Assembly: GCF_030272615.1 (NCBI RefSeq)
Contig: NC_081407.1
Location: forward strand, 136,218,897-136,282,896
Direction: 5' to 3'
Source of the DNA: Cryptomeria japonica
Lineage: Eukaryota; Streptophyta; Pinopsida; Cupressales; Cupressaceae
Length of the DNA stretch: 64,000 nucleotides
Shown piece by piece: positions 59,662-64,000 of this stretch (its first letter is position 1; every line of letters begins with the position of its first letter). Position numbers and translations under genes: made by a program. The notes below the pieces were generated by a model. It was not told the origin of the DNA and ran no database searches. It was given only the letters and a program-made list of their open reading frames with translations.

Positions 59662-60406
59662 TGATGCAGGAGTAGACCCTTGGTTCATAACAATCTTGCA
59701 TCAACCAAAAACATTTTCTTTTCTATTTTGTTTTCTGTGTGTCCTAGTTTTGGTTCACCGGTTCCTGTGGAGATCGATTCTACTTGAAGACTTGATCACC
59801 CTGCTTTCTTTCTAACTGCATCTCATTTGGATCACTTTCCGACAATGTATTGCTACCGGTTTCCTTGGTAGTTTCTTGTTACCGATTTCCTGAGACCTAT
59901 TCTAGTGATCTACCAGAACCTATTCTGAAGCTTGCAGAGCCTTGGGCATTGATCTCAATGTTGCTTGGCGTGTGGCCGACCTTTTGCATTTCATTCTTTG
60001 GATTTTCCATAGGAATCTCTTGGTGGAGTCCGACCTCATTCATTTTTGCACGTTAGGGTTTTGATCCTTTTTTGGCTGACCAGATCCTTTGGATTGATAT
60101 ATATATTTGTAATCATGCTTTAGAATGTAATGAATCAACTCAGAGAATCAAGAAGTATTAGCTAGATAGACTCTTCCTAGAAGATATATCTTTTGATTCA
60201 AGGTCCCGGTGTGACCTATCCTACCAGGCCTATGTGCCGGTAATTTGTAAATCGATTGTTACTGGTTGGATATAATTGGCTTTCATGCAATAAAACTATC
60301 TGTTATGCATTGCCTCCATCATATCTGTGTGTTTTCGTTGTGTTAACTCTTGCTGACCGGTTTGGACTGATCTCTTCGAGGTCCCTCCTCACCAGTGACT
60401 GCTTCA
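59662..60406 (+). repeat. 3' LTR of the 52.8 kb chromovirus
   Basis: 745 bases, TGATGCAGGAG to CTGCTTCA, followed by the TSD ATGAA. By eye it differs from the 5' LTR at clearly more positions than the copia LTR pair does, so the insertion is older. Confidence 0.93.
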
Positions 60407-60424
60407 ATGAAGAAGATGATCAAT
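60407..60424 (+). pseudogene. Transposase-like gene, last codons after the insertion
   Basis: After the second ATGAA the frame reads a few acidic codons and ends in TGA at 60422-60424. This is the natural end of exon B. Confidence 0.6.
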
Positions 60425-62393
60425 GACACTAAAATGTATTAGTTATGTGATTATATTATCTATCTAATATTGATTTCTTGATAAAATTATATTTTACTTA
60501 CATGGTTACATAATTAATTCATGATGTTTTTAATTTTTATGTCATTACATAATTCTTTCATGATGTTCTTTATAATTTTGTTAATTCATGATGTTACAAC
60601 TATTGTAGCTCTTCTGGAAATTTCTATATGATCAAATCCTAATTACTCTATGACTATTTATGATTAGATATTATTTGATCATATATTTGGTTATTTTATT
60701 CCCAAAAATTAGCATTTCCTCATGTTGACCCCACATAGTGACATGTGAATGGGGTCATCGTTGAATTTTTTTTTAATTTTTCCTTGTATGGATTGACACT
60801 TGACATGGTTAGTCTAGACACATACATTGATGATATGGGAGGGATTCAAGACTCAAACATGAGGTCATGTTATATAAAGGCATCTCGTCCTTCCTAATAA
60901 TACAAGTTGCCTTATTCTTGGTCTCTTTCATATATTGTTCTTAGCATTTCTTTGGTTAATGGTTTCAAAATATGAGGCTCTCTAAGCCTCACCTTGGATT
61001 TATTACAAATCAGTTTGTGGATTTTCATTAGCAATGAATAATTGGATGATCCTTAAAATCTCATTGAATATAAAGATGATAATAGGAAGCTAAAAAAATA
61101 AGTATATTTTGTTTATGGAACCTAAACCACAAGGTTTCTCACTCTCATGCTAAAACCAAGTCAAATTAACCCCTAACACCTATTGGAAAAGTCAAAACAT
61201 GCCTTTCTTTCAAATTCACAAGAAGGTATAATCCTTTTGAAACCACACATGCATGTTATGAAAGTGTATGGTAATCCTACTTATAGTGGAATTTCACATG
61301 ATAAACTAACCAGTGGCACTATATTGGACAATAAACCCACCTACGAAATTAGTTTAAGAGGTAAGGGATGCCTCTTAGTGGAATTTTGAGTCTTGGATTA
61401 ATCCATAGTGCTAAAATTAGCTCTAGTGTTCTTCCCTTGGTGTTATATCTATCTCTACAATTTCCCATACTTACCCATTTCATCATACCTTTTCTCAATC
61501 TATTTGTATCATAATGTAAACTTGGTCCAATCTTACATTAGCCCCTTAGGTAATTATCCATTTCCTCCAAGTTGAATGGAACCTTCTGTACCAATGCATC
61601 TATGTTTTCCTACCCTCATGGATCAAGACTTGAAATCACCTTAACAATCTTCTTTAGGTCACAACATATCTCTGAAGTGCCTTTGGCATGCTTTAGATGT
61701 GTCAATATTAACTAGATTGAATATATTTTTAAAGTCTCTTAACACATTCCATGACAAGAAAATGACTCATTTGGATTAAGGCATACTTTCATAAACCATT
61801 CCTTCATATTCAACAATCCCTTCTCACACCCACATCATAATTCATATCCATGTTAGTTGTAATGAGTATTTTAAACCAACAATCAATGAATCATAGGATA
61901 AAAGAAAACTCATTATGCACAAGGATAAGAATCAAAGAGACTGAAATAATCGATTCACTAGATATGCTCCCCATTACTATAATAGACCAATTTAAAAAAA
62001 TGTCATAATAAGAATAGGACCAAAAAAAACTAGGAAAAGAAACCTTGTAGGATACATTAATAAGACATTGATTGCAAACATTTCTTCCATGATGTTTAAA
62101 TGACAAAATATCAAATAGCTCAATCTTTAGTCAAGTAGTATTTAAATAACTAATTCTTAGACATCCATCATGATTAAACATCACATATCATAAGTCTTTT
62201 TAACAATCACTAGGACTGTAGATAATATTCAATCATATCATAGGAAATAAATCATAAAAAATTATAAAGAAAGAGAAAACCAACTATATAAGCTTAGCAA
62301 GCCACCATACAAAAATTATACTTTATAAAAAATAAATAAACTATATGTTGACATAGCTTATATATTTTGTATATAAACTATATGTTGACATAG
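60425..62393. other. AT-rich region, no recognised gene
   Basis: About 2 kb without convincing coding potential or LTR ends. It may include the 3' flank of the transposase-like element. A direct repeat of about 18 bases (AACTATATGTTGACATAG) occurs twice at about 62340-62357 and 62376-62393, just before the LTR fragment. Open frames at 61183-61389 and 61891-62106 match nothing. Confidence 0.5.
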
Positions 62394-62588
62394 TGATGTA
62401 GGAGCATCCTTGGTTCTTGGCAATCTTGCATCAACCAAAAAAATTTCCTTTCCAGTTTGTTTTATGTTTTGCAGTTTTAGCATTTCTTTCTCTATTTTTG
62501 TGCATTGGCTCTTTGGATCTTGCATAGCTAGATTTTGCTTGAGGATATGATCATCTTCCTTATTCCTAAACCATGGAGTATTTGGATC
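62394..62588 (+). mobile_element. LTR fragment of the 52.8 kb chromovirus family
   Basis: It begins TGATGTAGGAGCATCC and follows the first 195 bases of the 52808 LTR (CTTGCATCAACCAAAAA and onward) with moderate divergence. It is cut at GGATC by the copia-type LTR at 62589. Confidence 0.8.
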
Positions 62589-64000
62589 TGTTGGCATTTC
62601 AATAAGGATATTGAGAAGGTTGTTGATAATTATGGATATAACTAATCAAGGATGTTTACTATCTTAATATTATTATTTTGTCATTGATGTCAAGAAATTG
62701 ATTTTCTAATTCAGTATGATGTTGCCATATCTTAAGAAGTATGACTTGATGAGTATAAAGATGTCGGTAAAAGACACAGAAAGAATGTGATGAATAAGAG
62801 GAAGAATAAGTTATTCAATGGGCAACTATTACCGAGTTAGACAATGATGAGATCATGATGTTTAGATTGTTTTGATATCCTACATATGTTATTGATTGTA
62901 AGGTTAATACTATACTATGTTACTGAGCAAAGAACCTAGTCGGTAAACCTTGAGGAACCTAGTCAGTAAACCCTAAGGTTATTGCTATTGGTTAATGAAG
63001 GCAGAATGTCTACTGAGTAAAGTTTAGTATTTACCAAGTTGCAACCAAGTAATAACAGAATGCATTGAATGAATAAAAGTATTATTTAATGAAGGAAGCT
63101 AATGAGCTGGAACTGATTAAATGATTGGTATGTTGTGCATGAAGTTTGTTAAAGAATCTATGGTAAAAGAAAATCAGCAGGAAGATCTACGACTCAGATT
63201 GAACCGCAATACTCTAGCACAAGTTCCAAGAAATGTATGCAAGTTCCAAGGTGGGGTAAAACATTTTCAGATTGAAGGATACATTGAACCTAGTCAAGAT
63301 TGAAGATTTGATGGCTATGATTTATCATGGAATATGTGATTAAGGAGATTAAGCGGTTGGTGAATTGTTTATAAACAAGGAACTATTGATAAACAATGTA
63401 TGCGGGCAAGTGTATGCACGGGGATGCTACATAGTGATTACCGAGCACAGAAGCTTGAAGACCTATTTGAATAAAAGAGTATAGAGCCCAGCAAATGGAC
63501 AAGATAAGTCCTATTGTATTGAGAAAATAAGAATCTGCTTTAGGATTTTAGATGTGAAGTTGCAGATAGATTTTTATTACTATTATTTTGTGAAGTGACA
63601 AAAAATCTCTTAACCGAGTGGACTTAACAATCTTATTTGTAAAACCCTCTAGCAAGGTGACATTCTGATTGAGTATTTGAAATCCTTTAACAAGGTGAAG
63701 ATCCTAATAGATCTGAGGGAAATCCCTTAACCGGGTCACATCTAGCAATGTGTTTGTAATCTTTAACAGGATTTGCTTTTAACCGATCATACTCTAGAAG
63801 AGTATATTTCTTAGTGGGTCCGAAATCCCACAGTGGTTTTTCCCTATTTGGGTTTCCATGTTAAATCTGGTGTTATGAGTTTTATGATGTTTATATGCTT
63901 TTGAGTTTTCATGTTTAGCATTTTTGGTTATATTGCTGAAGTATATGTTAGCGAGGTTGAATCTGTTGTTTTTATGGAAGATTAAGTTTGTATGATTCAC
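62589..64000 (+). mobile_element. Copia-type LTR-like repeat, copy 2 (runs off window)
   Basis: It starts TGTTGGCATTTCAATAAGG and matches the reverse complement of 6629-8064 across the whole stretch. The window ends just before the C-rich end of the LTR. Any internal region or TSD lies outside. A plus-strand open frame at 63121-63303 is within the LTR and is not conserved as protein. Confidence 0.75.

Larger units (their letters stand above)
52808..60406 (+). mobile_element. Ty3/gypsy chromovirus, complete but decayed
   Basis: The LTRs lie at 52808-53565 and 59662-60406, both TGATG(T/C)AGGAG...CTTCA. The exact TSD ATGAA lies at 52803-52807 and 60407-60411. PBS TGGTATCAGAGC is at 53568. The internal region carries gag, protease, RT, RNase H, integrase and a chromodomain, all with stops or frameshifts, and is interrupted by a 1.43 kb solo LTR. 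It is inserted in the last exon of the transposase-like gene. Confidence 0.95.

Noticed and set aside
60720-60750. CATAGTG as the 3' terminal motif of a CACTA element
   Set aside because: Only five to seven bases match, the partner end was not found upstream of exon A, and no 3-bp TSD could be tested.
61183-61389. 68-codon frame in the right-hand AT-rich region
   Set aside because: Short, no motif, no splice context that supports it.

Overview
This 64 kb window has no recognisable single-copy host gene, rRNA, tRNA or CRISPR array. It is a deep nest of plant transposable elements: Ty3/gypsy and Ty1/copia LTR retrotransposons, one large non-autonomous LTR element, and a broken transposase-like gene at the bottom of the stack. 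The very long LTRs, the Tat-type gypsy elements with an antisense plant-mobile-domain ORF, and the lack of genes fit a large-genome seed plant, probably a gymnosperm/conifer. That placement is inference. Nearly every long reading frame is damaged, mostly by CGA-to-TGA, CAG/CAA-to-TAG/TAA and TGG-to-TAG changes, as expected from decay of methylated cytosines.

Layout. 1-5431: 3' end of a chromodomain gypsy element (RNase H tail, integrase, chromodomain, PPT) and its 3.9 kb 3' LTR, which carries a GC-rich array of six 22-bp palindromes just upstream of a TATA box. 5432-6610: remnant of an antisense plant-mobile-domain (PMD) region. 6612-8064: LTR-like repeat (minus), whose partner lies inverted at 62589-64000. 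8621-8823 and 52111-52807 (+60407-60424): exons of a transposase-like gene, the second matching the DUF4216 region of plant CACTA transposases.

8954-52089 is one nested insertion stack in the intron between those exons. A solo copia-type LTR (8959-52084, TSD GTTTT) was split by a LARD-like element (9044-50902, TSD ACCGG) with about 4.2 kb LTRs and only a decayed Gag-like ORF on the minus strand. The left LTR of that element was split by a Tat-type gypsy element, L (12599-32118, minus strand). L's antisense PMD ORF was split by a young copia element (14480-19647, minus strand, TSD CTGAC, LTRs differing at one visible base of 318). A second Tat copy, R (32125 to about 43125, plus strand), sits head-to-head with L across a 6-bp spacer, so the two form an imperfect inverted repeat with arms of about 10-11 kb. 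R has lost its 3' part and joins a second, overlapping piece of the LARD LTR.

52808-60406: a complete but decayed chromodomain gypsy element (TSD ATGAA) inserted in the last exon of the transposase-like gene; it was itself hit by a 1.43 kb solo Tat-like LTR (55063-56491, TSD ATCAT). 60425-62393: no recognisable gene. 62394-62588: 5' fragment of an LTR of the 52808 family, cut by the copia-type LTR that runs off the window end.

How the parts relate: they do not form a pathway. Each retroelement encodes its own Gag, protease, integrase and reverse transcriptase/RNase H, all now broken. The most unusual structures are the exactly readable stack, the head-to-head Tat pair with its odd right junction, the antisense PMD ORF, the hairpin arrays in LTRs, and the repeat-rich Tat leaders.
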